Of a stretch of 8,120 nt of DNA, positions 1 to 7,152 are shown one piece after another. This stretch comes from Flavobacteriales bacterium. Lineage in GTDB: Bacteria; Bacteroidota; Bacteroidia; Flavobacteriales_D; Crocinitomicaceae. Each line of letters begins with the position of its first letter. The stretch's first letter is position 1. Under the pieces are notes generated by a model. It saw only the letters and a list, made by a program, of their open reading frames with translations, ran no database searches and had not been told where the DNA came from. Location of the stretch: positions 1-8,120 of the forward strand of contig CANJQZ010000077.1 of assembly GCA_947476515.1 (NCBI GenBank), read 5' to 3'. The position numbers and the translations under genes were made by a program.

Positions 1-246
1 ACTATTTCTCAGTCTCCTACAGTAACCACAGCTGGACAAGGAATAAAAGGTTTTACTGAATTCATTAATTTTTCTGAACAAATGTCGCCCCTTGGAAATG
101 CATCTGCCATTGCCTGTGCTGACTATTGTGTTTCAATGTTTTCTGATTACACCAAATATGTAACGATGCAAAATCTATTTCATGATGGAGGTTTCTCTAA
201 TACAGGAGTAACACAACAAGTAATTGAAAAATTTGGTAACGAATAA
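1..246 (+). CDS. fabI: Enoyl-[acyl-carrier-protein] reductase (NADH), C-terminal part
   Basis: This is the last 81 codons of a gene that begins before the window; frame 1 is open from base 1 to the TAA at 244-246. The product carries out the last reduction of each fatty-acid elongation cycle (enoyl-ACP to acyl-ACP) in the cytoplasm. The peptide shows the conserved FabI C-terminal half: SPTVTTAGQGIKGF near residues 6-19 of the fragment, the MSPLGNASA stretch near 28-36, and VTMQNLFHDGGFSNTG near 52-67, which matches the end of the Rossmann fold in Bacteroidota FabI proteins. The catalytic Tyr/Lys pair lies upstream, outside the window. The gene is followed by a strong hairpin terminator and converges with the minus-strand operon. 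It has no evident functional link to that operon, although fatty-acid synthesis does use bicarbonate through acetyl-CoA carboxylase. The identification is from remembered family motifs, not a search. Confidence 0.92.
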   Translation, partial: TISQSPTVTTAGQGIKGFTEFINFSEQMSPLGNASAIACADYCVSMFSDYTKYVTMQNLFHDGGFSNTGVTQQVIEKFGNE

Positions 247-262
247 AAATATCAATTCTATT

Positions 263-298
263 AAAAAAGCCCTAAAGAAATATCTTTAGGGCTTTTTT
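263..298. terminator. Bidirectional rho-independent terminator between convergent genes
   Basis: A perfect inverted repeat, GCCCTAAAG (269-277) and CTTTAGGGC (284-292), encloses a 6-base loop AAATAT. It is flanked by six A on the left (263-268) and six T on the right (293-298). Read on + it is a GC-containing stem plus a U-tract for fabI. Read on - the A-run becomes the U-tract and it ends the operon whose last stop codon is at 319-321. It lies 16 bases after the fabI stop. Confidence 0.93.
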
Positions 299-318
299 AT
301 TGTCCACTGGAGAGGCGA

Positions 319-1077
319 CTATTTTTTCTTGAATTTTGTGAAATCAATATTATAAGTGGTTGATAACCATAGTGTATGATTTCGTTCCACTTTAATGCCA
401 TCAGTTTTAAATACCATTTGATTTAAATAACCCAATTGGATATTAAAATTTGGATTAAACCTCCACCCCAAAGCGGTAATAAATCGATTTTGATCTAATA
501 CATTTTTTGCGATACCCTTTCCAAAACCCAAGAAAACCTCATCATTGACATTTAAAAATAGGGTGTTATTGGCCATTTCCTTTCGACTCAAAGGAACATT
601 GACCATCATACGATATCTAACTCGATTACGATAATTATCTTTTCCTTGCACAAAAGAGCCTGAAGCATTACTCCAATTATCAATCAATCTTTGCTCCATA
701 CGGTAGCGATGTTGCAGATCAAATCGACCATATTTAGCCTTCAAATTCAACTGTTCCCAGATACGATTTTCAGTGGTTTGGTGACTGATGGGCTGATCGC
801 CATATTGGTAAGAAATAATGGAAGCATATCCAGCAGTAAAAGTAACATTTGGATTCTGATAATATTCTAAACCCACCCTAGCTAAAGATTGCTGCCAATC
901 GTTAAAAAAATCAGCTCTGCGCCATTGGTACTCTGTATGGACACCAAATTTCTTGCTTATTTTATGATTTCCGGTATACAAAACCCATGCATGAGTTTGA
1001 TCTGAAATTATTTTTTGAGCAAAGTTCCCTCCTACTATAAATAAAAGGAGGAAGAATGTTGTAATTAACTTTTTCAT
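319..1077 (-). CDS. DUF2490 family predicted outer-membrane beta-barrel protein
   Basis: The 252-residue product starts with a clear signal peptide: KK at 2-3, a hydrophobic stretch 4-15, and probable cleavage after GNFA at 17-20. The rest alternates short aromatic/polar strands and turns, as in a small outer-membrane barrel. Conserved-looking blocks include YQWRRADFFNDW (50-61), RYRMEQRL (124-131), RNRVRYRMMVNVPL (150-163), NDEVFLGFG (178-186), NRFITALGWRF (197-207) and GYLNQ (216-220). This pattern fits the Bacteroidota DUF2490 family, whose biochemical function is not established. The C-terminus ends in FKKK rather than the classic terminal aromatic residue. The ATG lies one base after the stop codon of the SulP gene, so it is the last gene of the operon and probably translationally coupled to it. 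A role as an outer-membrane route or partner for anion uptake is inference from position only. Family assignment is by eye. Confidence 0.82.
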   Translation of the reverse strand: MKKLITTFFLLLFIVGGNFAQKIISDQTHAWVLYTGNHKISKKFGVHTEYQWRRADFFNDWQQSLARVGLEYYQNPNVTFTAGYASIISYQYGDQPISHQTTENRIWEQLNLKAKYGRFDLQHRYRMEQRLIDNWSNASGSFVQGKDNYRNRVRYRMMVNVPLSRKEMANNTLFLNVNDEVFLGFGKGIAKNVLDQNRFITALGWRFNPNFNIQLGYLNQMVFKTDGIKVERNHTLWLSTTYNIDFTKFKKK

Positions 1078-1078
1078 G

Positions 1079-2710
1079 CTATTTCTTCTTTCTTCTAGCA
1101 GCTAAATGATGCTTTGATTTACCGACATTTTTAAACTCTTCAATTCCTTTGATGTTAAGTGAACCCCCCTCTGATTTGAAGTCATCTTTCAAATGATGCA
1201 AAGTTTCAATCACAGAATGATCCACCAACTTACAATGAGTCACATCCAAAGTTACATTTTCGGTATAACCCAAAGAAATTATTTGCTTTTTAACTTTAAT
1301 GAAATTGCTAAAAATAGCCGAGCCACTAACAGTAACCGTATTATTTACTATTTGAGACTTTGCTGAAAACAAACTTGACAAAGAAGCGCCTCTAGCTATG
1401 TGTAAAATTAATTTTAGCACAATTCCAGCAGCAATACCAATTAGTAAATCAGTAGCTAAAGTAAAGATGATAGTCGTTATAAAAACAGCTATTTGATCCG
1501 CACCAATTTTTGCCATATGACCAAATTCTCTAGGATGCGCTAATTTCCAACCCACTCCAATTAACATAGCGGCAAGGGCAGCTTTAGGAATTAAATCACT
1601 AAAAGTAACCGCGAAAATTAAAAACAATAGAATAAATACACCATGAAAGAAATTAGCCCATCTGGTCTTGGCACCATTACTAACATTAGCAGAAGATCGT
1701 GCAACCTCACTAATCATCGGTAAACCACCCAATACGCCAGCAATAATATTACCTATTCCTACCGCTATTAAATCCTTATTGGTATTGGATCTTCTTTTAA
1801 ACGGATCCAACATATCGATGGCTTTCACTGTTAGCAATGCTTCTAGACTTCCAACCAAAGCAAACATGATAACAAATTTAATAAATGTACCAGTTTGAGA
1901 CATTCCGTCAAAGCTTACATTAACGCGCAAAATATCAGTTAGTCCTTCTTTAAATTCTAATAGTGGTTTAAATCCTTTGATCACTTCTCCACTTGCTGTT
2001 TTTACATCAGCAATATTATGAATTCCAAAATACATGCCTAATGGAATAGCAACAACTAAAACTACTAAAGCAGAAGGAATTTTTTTCAGTGCTTTAATCG
2101 GCAACATTGGCCAACCAAATACAATAGACAAACTCACCAGACCCACAATGGCGACATCTTTATGCATAAAGAAATTAGCAAAAGTAGTTTTTAACTCCGC
2201 TAATAACTCTAAGGGTTCAACCATTGGCTTACCCGCTTCCGTAAGCGGATTCATACCAACAAGAATATGCAATTGTTTACTGATAATGATAATGCCAATT
2301 GCGGCAAGCATTCCATGCACAGCTGAAAGTGGAAAGAAATCACTTAATGAACCTAACTTCAACAATCCGAAAATTACTTGAAGTACACCTGCTACAACCA
2401 CTGCCCCTAAAGCTAATTTCCAACCGAGATCAGAATTTCCATGACCCAATTCAGAAACGGCCCCTGCAACAATAACAATAAGACCAGCGGCGGGACCTTT
2501 TATTGTCAATAAAGAACCTGCAAAGAAACTTACAACAAGTCCGCCAATCATTGCAGTAATTAAACCATAAATTGGAGGGAAATCACTTGCGCCTGCGATA
2601 CCCAAACTTAAGGGAAGCGCTAATAAGAAAACTAAAAACCCTGACATTGCGTCACTTGAAAAATTTTGTTTCAAACCTTTGAAACCATCTTTTGGAATAC
2701 TTTTTTTCAT
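1079..2710 (-). CDS. SulP family inorganic anion transporter with C-terminal STAS domain (candidate bicarbonate transporter)
   Basis: The 543-residue protein is an integral inner-membrane transporter of the SulP/SLC26 family. After a short cytoplasmic N-terminus, residues about 22-435 hold many hydrophobic helices. Family landmarks are DAMSGFLVFLLALPLSLGIA (20-39), LTIKGPAAGL (68-77) in the substrate-binding region, and GSLEALLTVKAID (287-299) followed by NIIAGVLGGLPMISEVARSS (321-340). Residues about 445-525 form a STAS domain, with LDVTHCKLVDHSVIETL (488-504) at the loop equivalent to the anti-sigma antagonist phosphorylation loop. SulP members carry sulfate, bicarbonate or other anions. 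Placement directly after dabA-dabB favours bicarbonate, as in BicA-type transporters, but sequence alone does not settle the substrate. The ATG at 2710 is 30 bases after the dabB stop, with an AT-rich leader and no Shine-Dalgarno motif. The strongly basic tail (AARRKKK) overlaps the ribosome-loading region of the next gene. Confidence 0.93.
   Translation of the reverse strand: MKKSIPKDGFKGLKQNFSSDAMSGFLVFLLALPLSLGIAGASDFPPIYGLITAMIGGLVVSFFAGSLLTIKGPAAGLIVIVAGAVSELGHGNSDLGWKLALGAVVVAGVLQVIFGLLKLGSLSDFFPLSAVHGMLAAIGIIIISKQLHILVGMNPLTEAGKPMVEPLELLAELKTTFANFFMHKDVAIVGLVSLSIVFGWPMLPIKALKKIPSALVVLVVAIPLGMYFGIHNIADVKTASGEVIKGFKPLLEFKEGLTDILRVNVSFDGMSQTGTFIKFVIMFALVGSLEALLTVKAIDMLDPFKRRSNTNKDLIAVGIGNIIAGVLGGLPMISEVARSSANVSNGAKTRWANFFHGVFILLFLIFAVTFSDLIPKAALAAMLIGVGWKLAHPREFGHMAKIGADQIAVFITTIIFTLATDLLIGIAAGIVLKLILHIARGASLSSLFSAKSQIVNNTVTVSGSAIFSNFIKVKKQIISLGYTENVTLDVTHCKLVDHSVIETLHHLKDDFKSEGGSLNIKGIEEFKNVGKSKHHLAARRKKK
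2227..2248. repeat. Overlapping inverted repeats inside the SulP gene
   Basis: Two alternative 6-base stems overlap here: GCTTAC (2227-2232) with GTAAGC (2241-2246), and CCGCTT (2233-2238) with AAGCGG (2243-2248). They fall in the codons for the loop around residues 155-162 (LTEAGKPM), a relatively GC-rich patch in AT-rich DNA. No function is known; it may be a chance effect of codon choice. Confidence 0.4.
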
Positions 2711-2740
2711 AACTATAATTTTTAAATAGATAAATAAACT

Positions 2741-4609
2741 TTAAGAAGAGCGCTTGGCTACTTCGTGATAATTTTTAACATGTGGACCCAAGAATATTCG
2801 GGCATAAATTCGAATGGTGGCTAAACCATTTATAATTAAGCTTAAGGCTGTAAAAAGCGCTAAACCAACTTGGTGATAATGTATGTGTGAAAAGATTAGG
2901 TCTTCACCAATAAAAGTCGGTGTAATTGGAAATCCAGCAAATCCTAAACAGCACAAAAGAAACAATAAAGCTGCTTTTGGATATTCATAGGAATGGCCAT
3001 AGAATTGATTTAAACTGATCCAAACTTCTCTTTTCCTTAAATAATTAATAGTCATTAAGCCAATAAACCAAGAACCGATCACACCACTTAGATACCAAAC
3101 ATGATGCATCCAATCAAAATGCTCATTAAATGAAATTGCAATCGCAATAGCCAAATGATTAAATAAGATCAGCGTCCAACTCTTGCGAACACTATCTCTT
3201 TCAGAGAAAGCTTTGATGGCAATTAAAAATCCAAATACAGAGAAAAAGAAAGGTAAATAATGCTTGACTTCATCATCTATTGCGTCACTAAAATAGAGAA
3301 GAACAAGTCCCAATGTCATCATAAATGCTATTACATAAAAAATGTATTTGAAATTCATCCAAGTCCATCTCCCACCAATTCGTTTGATCGGATTCCATAA
3401 ATAGCGATACATTAAACTGTCTAAATTCCATTCCTTAAGGCTTAAAATAAAAATGGTGTTTTCTATTCGCTTAGGCCAAGATTCTTCAAAATTTCTAACT
3501 CTAGGTTTATAATCATATAGCTGCTCACGAATCTTATAACTTACCACAGAAGGAGAAATTAGCAATTGATATGTTCTCAAAAATGCATTGCCAGAAATAT
3601 GGATTAAAGCAATCACTTCCAATCCAAATGCTATCTCTATAAAAATCAATCCTATTTGCGCAATGGAAGAATAGGCTATTTGACTTTTAATTGAACTTTG
3701 AACGCGTGAAATAAATGTGGTAATTATTGCCGTAAGCGCTCCAGACACCACCAAAATTACTTTGAAAATAGTTTGAAACTCCCAAAATGGATAGGTTCTC
3801 AATAATAGAAAGGCACCAATATGAACCGACAAAGAGCCATAAAAAACAGCACTTGATGGGGTTGGGCCTTCCATCGCTCTAGGCAACCAAGAAGAAAATG
3901 GCAATTGAGCAGATTTCGCTGAAGCTGAAATAAATATCATTAAAGCAATAGCTAATCCAACCAATGAATTATCAGCTAAATGATGGTGCACTAATTCTGC
4001 ATTATTTAATTTCAAAAATGAAATGTTTTCATGCCATAAATGGTGCGACAACCACATGGCTAGGATCAATCCAACATCCCCTATTCTATATATGGAGAAT
4101 ACTTTTACCGCGTTTTTAACTGGAAGATAACGATCTCGATAAAATGCTATCAGTAAGAAAGAAGAGATTCCAAGAATTTCCCATCCAATAAACAGCGTTT
4201 CAATATTACCTGCAAAAATTATGATATTGAATCCAGAATAAAAGAAAAGCACCGTATTAAAAAACCGCTTATAACCCTCTTCTCTGTGAAGATAATATCT
4301 GCTGTAAACCGTTATAACGAAAGTGATTAAAGAACCTAAAAGCAAATAAACTAATGTGATCTTATCTACATAGAAATCGATGAAAAAATCATAATTATGA
4401 GCTTTATAAATTGAGAATTCTTTTAAGTTCAAAACAGAAGTTCCATTACTAATCCAAAGGATCAAAAATAATACTGCTGCTAAGAATTGTAACCCAACCG
4501 AAACAAAAGCAACTCTTGATAAAAGCCGTTCTTGTTTTTTAGGAATCATTACACTTATAATAAATGCAACGATTGGTAAGAGAATAAACAGGTGAATAAA
4601 CTTTTCCAT
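2741..4609 (-). CDS. dabB: DabB, cation-conducting membrane subunit of the DAB inorganic-carbon pump (NuoL/MrpA-like)
   Basis: The 622-residue polytopic membrane protein belongs to the proton-conducting antiporter-like family (Proton_antipo_M; NuoL, NdhF, MrpA). Key channel residues are visible: Glu144 in FIGWEILGISSF (140-151) and Lys232 in SAKSAQLPFSSWLPRAMEGP (229-248), matching the positions of the functional Glu and Lys of NuoL. Lys308 in SSIKSQIAYSSIAQIG (305-320) and His337 follow. After GPTPSSA the sequence is VFYGSLSVHIGAFLL (255-269) instead of the HAATMVTAG typical of true complex I NuoL, which marks it as the DabB branch. In DAB systems this subunit couples an ion gradient to DabA. 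At 622 residues it is NuoL-sized and longer than Bacillus NdhF-type DabB (about 505). The ATG is 3 bases after the dabA stop, so the two are co-translated. A histidine-rich stretch lies at 189-210. Confidence 0.93.
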   Translation of the reverse strand: MEKFIHLFILLPIVAFIISVMIPKKQERLLSRVAFVSVGLQFLAAVLFLILWISNGTSVLNLKEFSIYKAHNYDFFIDFYVDKITLVYLLLGSLITFVITVYSRYYLHREEGYKRFFNTVLFFYSGFNIIIFAGNIETLFIGWEILGISSFLLIAFYRDRYLPVKNAVKVFSIYRIGDVGLILAMWLSHHLWHENISFLKLNNAELVHHHLADNSLVGLAIALMIFISASAKSAQLPFSSWLPRAMEGPTPSSAVFYGSLSVHIGAFLLLRTYPFWEFQTIFKVILVVSGALTAIITTFISRVQSSIKSQIAYSSIAQIGLIFIEIAFGLEVIALIHISGNAFLRTYQLLISPSVVSYKIREQLYDYKPRVRNFEESWPKRIENTIFILSLKEWNLDSLMYRYLWNPIKRIGGRWTWMNFKYIFYVIAFMMTLGLVLLYFSDAIDDEVKHYLPFFFSVFGFLIAIKAFSERDSVRKSWTLILFNHLAIAIAISFNEHFDWMHHVWYLSGVIGSWFIGLMTINYLRKREVWISLNQFYGHSYEYPKAALLFLLCCLGFAGFPITPTFIGEDLIFSHIHYHQVGLALFTALSLIINGLATIRIYARIFLGPHVKNYHEVAKRSS

Positions 4610-4612
4610 TTC

Positions 4613-7099
4613 TTAATGATTTAGTTCCATTACTGGTAAATTCTCATGTTCCATTTTCAACAAATCCAACAAGATATCATCGTCAATTTGATTCAATGAA
4701 TGCCTTAATCCTTCATAGGGAACAAAGGCACCTTTTACAAATAAATATGCAGATTTTTCAGTTGGATGAATTACCACTATTCTAACCCACTCATTGATAA
4801 ACCACTCATAGGTTGCAGGATTAATTTGCATTGTTTTCAAAACAACCTCAGGAAAATGTTCTACAATTACCATCAAGCGCAAAGGATCATGAACTTCAAT
4901 CATTTGATTGGGAAGTCCAGTTCTTAAATCTCCATCCACACCATTTGCTACACCAATTAAGCCCATAACATTGTGAGGAAGTTTGGTACCTGCACCTAAC
5001 ATCTGATTGTCAACTCTAGAGAAATAATATTCCAAGTTGATTCCACCACAAACTGGAGCAACAGCATTGAGAATACCCAAAAGATATTTTCCAGTCGGAT
5101 CAACAGTATAATCAAAAGAATTTAGAAAGGATCGTCTGTCTAAAAATAAGCCTTTGGTAACTGATCTTCGTCCAACGATACACAAAGTATTGGTGGCATG
5201 ATTAAGTTCAGGACGAGGTTCAAATAAAGATGCCGATCTTAGCTTAACTTTATTATGAACTTTTTTTAGAGATCTAGAAGAATCAAGAACTACAAAACGA
5301 CGCGATCTTTCTAAGGCATTTAGATCTAAGGCATTTAAATAATATTCCTTATTTTTTGCATGCAGAACATTGTTTTCAGCGCTGATGATTCCTTCATCAA
5401 AATAACTCATTTCATCACGACAGGTGTCGTGTAATACACCAACAAATTGAGTGGTATCAGGAATTTCAATTCCTCGCTTTATTAATTCTTCGCGTACACC
5501 TGAGTGATTGCCTATGAAGCTCATCACTCTTGCATTTACTGAACCTGGACGACCAGAACATGCTCCGCAATCGTAACCTGCATAATGTGTATTGTTAGCA
5601 CTACTCGACCCATGTCCAACTATGTAAATAAGAGGCGCGAAATTTTTATTGAGTCCAATACTCATTAAAAGACCTTCCAAACGATCGGCCATTTCGAGTA
5701 CCGTAAATCCGATTTGCAATCCATCCGCTGAAAATTCACCTGCTTTATGTTCAATAGTTAAACTTGCAGCAGTATCCATATGTCGAGATGATGAAACAGA
5801 TGCAGCGTTTTGAATTGGCTTGAAAATGGAAGCTAATAATTTCATTCCTGACCAAAAACCAAGTGTTTGGCTAATTAAAAGCCCTGGCAATAATCCTTGA
5901 ACTTTATTATTAAAATGCCATTCTTTTTTCCTAGTAGATGGGTTTTCAATCTCCTTTATTAAAAATCGAGGCGTAATTGGAGCTGGACACACTTTTGTAT
6001 AAAATGGACTGTGCTCCGGTTGAAAATAAAACTCAACATTAAAATGACCAGCGGTACCAAAAGTATCAATTGCGGGATGAACTTGCTCAATGTATCTTCT
6101 CAAGGAGCATTCACGATCATCAATACAAAAGATTGATTGCAATAGAGGAGTTGATTCTTCCTGATTATTTGCTTTACTTAACAATCCATTTAAGACCTCA
6201 TCATAATATGTTTTCTCATATGCATCCTGCCAAATAGCACGAACTTGAGCCAATTCATTTGAAACAATAGGTGCAAACAATTCAGTTATTTGTTCTTTAA
6301 TGCGATAACTAATAGGAGACCATATTTCACCGAAATAATAATCTAAGGCATCAATTTCCAATAACAGTTCAAAGTGAATAAACTCTTTAAAATCAATTCG
6401 CTTTCCATCAAGAAGGGCATTTTCATTATCAGATAAAACAGCGACCATTCCTGACCAACCAGGATGCGAAAATTGCTGATCAAATAGATAATGCTCAAAG
6501 AGCTTTTCCTCTCCAACAACAAGGTTTAATAGGTCTAATAAAGAAGTATGCTCATCTTGTAATAATTCACGAGCATGTTTCCCTCTAAAAAAACTAGTAG
6601 CACTCGATTTTTCTAATTGCCTAATGGCAGATAAAAAACCTTCATTTGAAAAAGGAGAAATCCATGTTGCTATTCCCTGATCTAGATAACTACTTAAAAT
6701 TCTAAATAAGAGTGGATGCACCATTGCATCCATATCAATGTGAAAAGATTCTTTCCAATGCTTTCGAACATTTTCAATGCGTGGATTTACATTCTCATCA
6801 TAATAATTAGACAATACTTTTTCTTTGATTTGTATAGCATCGTGAAGGTTTAATGAATAATCGAGAGCATTTTGACTTATTTTTCCTTGCTCGAACAAAA
6901 GTCGATAATCCGACAATTGCAAGTAGGTTTTATAGCCAAATATTTCATTCGCACGATGAAGTGCATCGTGAAAAGTACTTTGCTGAAAAGCATGCAGAGT
7001 ATTGTGATGGATAAAATCTTTTAAAGGAGCCTGCTGAGGTAAGAAATGTTTAAGCTCTGCAATAATCTCCTCTAAATGAAAGGAGTTGTTTTCGTTCAT
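4613..7099 (-). CDS. dabA: DabA, zinc-binding carbonic-anhydrase-like subunit of the DAB inorganic-carbon pump (DUF2309/UPF0753)
   Basis: The 828-residue product matches DabA, close to the roughly 830 residues of Halothiobacillus DabA2. DabA binds zinc in a beta-carbonic-anhydrase-like site and, with DabB, converts CO2 to bicarbonate vectorially at the cytoplasmic face of the membrane. All four residues shown to be required in Halothiobacillus DabA2 (C351, D353, H524, C539) have counterparts: Cys325 and Asp327 in FCIDDRECSLRR (324-335), His496 in IVGHGSSSANNTHYAGYDCG (493-512), and Cys511 in the same segment. The spacing between the last two is 15 residues in both. The family N-terminal motif PLKDFIHHNTLHAF (25-38) and the C-terminal GLPNQMIEVHDPLRL (728-742) are also present. 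It has no signal peptide, consistent with a cytoplasmic peripheral subunit. The ATG at 7099 follows an A/T-rich leader and lies 53 bases after the stop of a small secreted protein gene. In this operon dabA precedes dabB. Confidence 0.95.
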   Translation of the reverse strand: MNENNSFHLEEIIAELKHFLPQQAPLKDFIHHNTLHAFQQSTFHDALHRANEIFGYKTYLQLSDYRLLFEQGKISQNALDYSLNLHDAIQIKEKVLSNYYDENVNPRIENVRKHWKESFHIDMDAMVHPLLFRILSSYLDQGIATWISPFSNEGFLSAIRQLEKSSATSFFRGKHARELLQDEHTSLLDLLNLVVGEEKLFEHYLFDQQFSHPGWSGMVAVLSDNENALLDGKRIDFKEFIHFELLLEIDALDYYFGEIWSPISYRIKEQITELFAPIVSNELAQVRAIWQDAYEKTYYDEVLNGLLSKANNQEESTPLLQSIFCIDDRECSLRRYIEQVHPAIDTFGTAGHFNVEFYFQPEHSPFYTKVCPAPITPRFLIKEIENPSTRKKEWHFNNKVQGLLPGLLISQTLGFWSGMKLLASIFKPIQNAASVSSSRHMDTAASLTIEHKAGEFSADGLQIGFTVLEMADRLEGLLMSIGLNKNFAPLIYIVGHGSSSANNTHYAGYDCGACSGRPGSVNARVMSFIGNHSGVREELIKRGIEIPDTTQFVGVLHDTCRDEMSYFDEGIISAENNVLHAKNKEYYLNALDLNALERSRRFVVLDSSRSLKKVHNKVKLRSASLFEPRPELNHATNTLCIVGRRSVTKGLFLDRRSFLNSFDYTVDPTGKYLLGILNAVAPVCGGINLEYYFSRVDNQMLGAGTKLPHNVMGLIGVANGVDGDLRTGLPNQMIEVHDPLRLMVIVEHFPEVVLKTMQINPATYEWFINEWVRIVVIHPTEKSAYLFVKGAFVPYEGLRHSLNQIDDDILLDLLKMEHENLPVMELNH
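5310..5337. repeat. In-frame 15-base tandem duplication inside dabA
   Basis: The 13-mer TCTAAGGCATTTA occurs at 5310-5322 and again at 5325-5337, a period of exactly 15 bases, or five codons. On the coding strand it makes the repeated peptide LNALDLNALE (residues 588-597) in a predicted helical stretch before the RSRRF motif. It is likely a small replication-slippage duplication or coincidental helix periodicity. Confidence 0.6.
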
Positions 7100-7127
7100 A
7101 TTTTAATTTTAAGTAAATAATTAACTG

Positions 7128-7143
7128 TTTTCGCGACCGAAAA
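7128..7143. repeat. Short perfect inverted repeat in the dabA leader
   Basis: TTTTCG (7128-7133) and CGAAAA (7138-7143) enclose CGAC, in the 53-base gap between the small acidic protein gene and dabA. As minus-strand RNA it forms a short UUUUCG/CGAAAA stem with a GUCG loop, ending 28 bases before the dabA ATG. No T-tract follows, so it is not a convincing terminator. It could be an operator half-site pair, a weak processing hairpin, or chance. Confidence 0.4.
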
Positions 7144-7152
7144 GAGTAATTA

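Noticed and set aside
1668..1898. A 76-codon plus-strand open frame
   Set aside because: It lies wholly within the SulP gene in the opposite strand, has no family resemblance, and the SulP reading frame explains the sequence fully.
2034..2381. A 115-codon plus-strand open frame
   Set aside because: It is antisense to SulP membrane helices; the composition is that of a reverse-complement shadow, with no recognizable domain or start signal.
1079..2710. Annotation as a sulfate permease
   Set aside because: SulP family members vary in substrate; the operon context points to bicarbonate and no sulfur-assimilation gene is present. Sulfate cannot be excluded from sequence alone.
2741..4609. Annotation as complex I subunit NuoL
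   Set aside because: No other nuo genes are nearby, the partner is DabA, and the sequence after GPTPSSA (VFYGSLSVHIG) differs from the NuoL HAATMVTAG motif.
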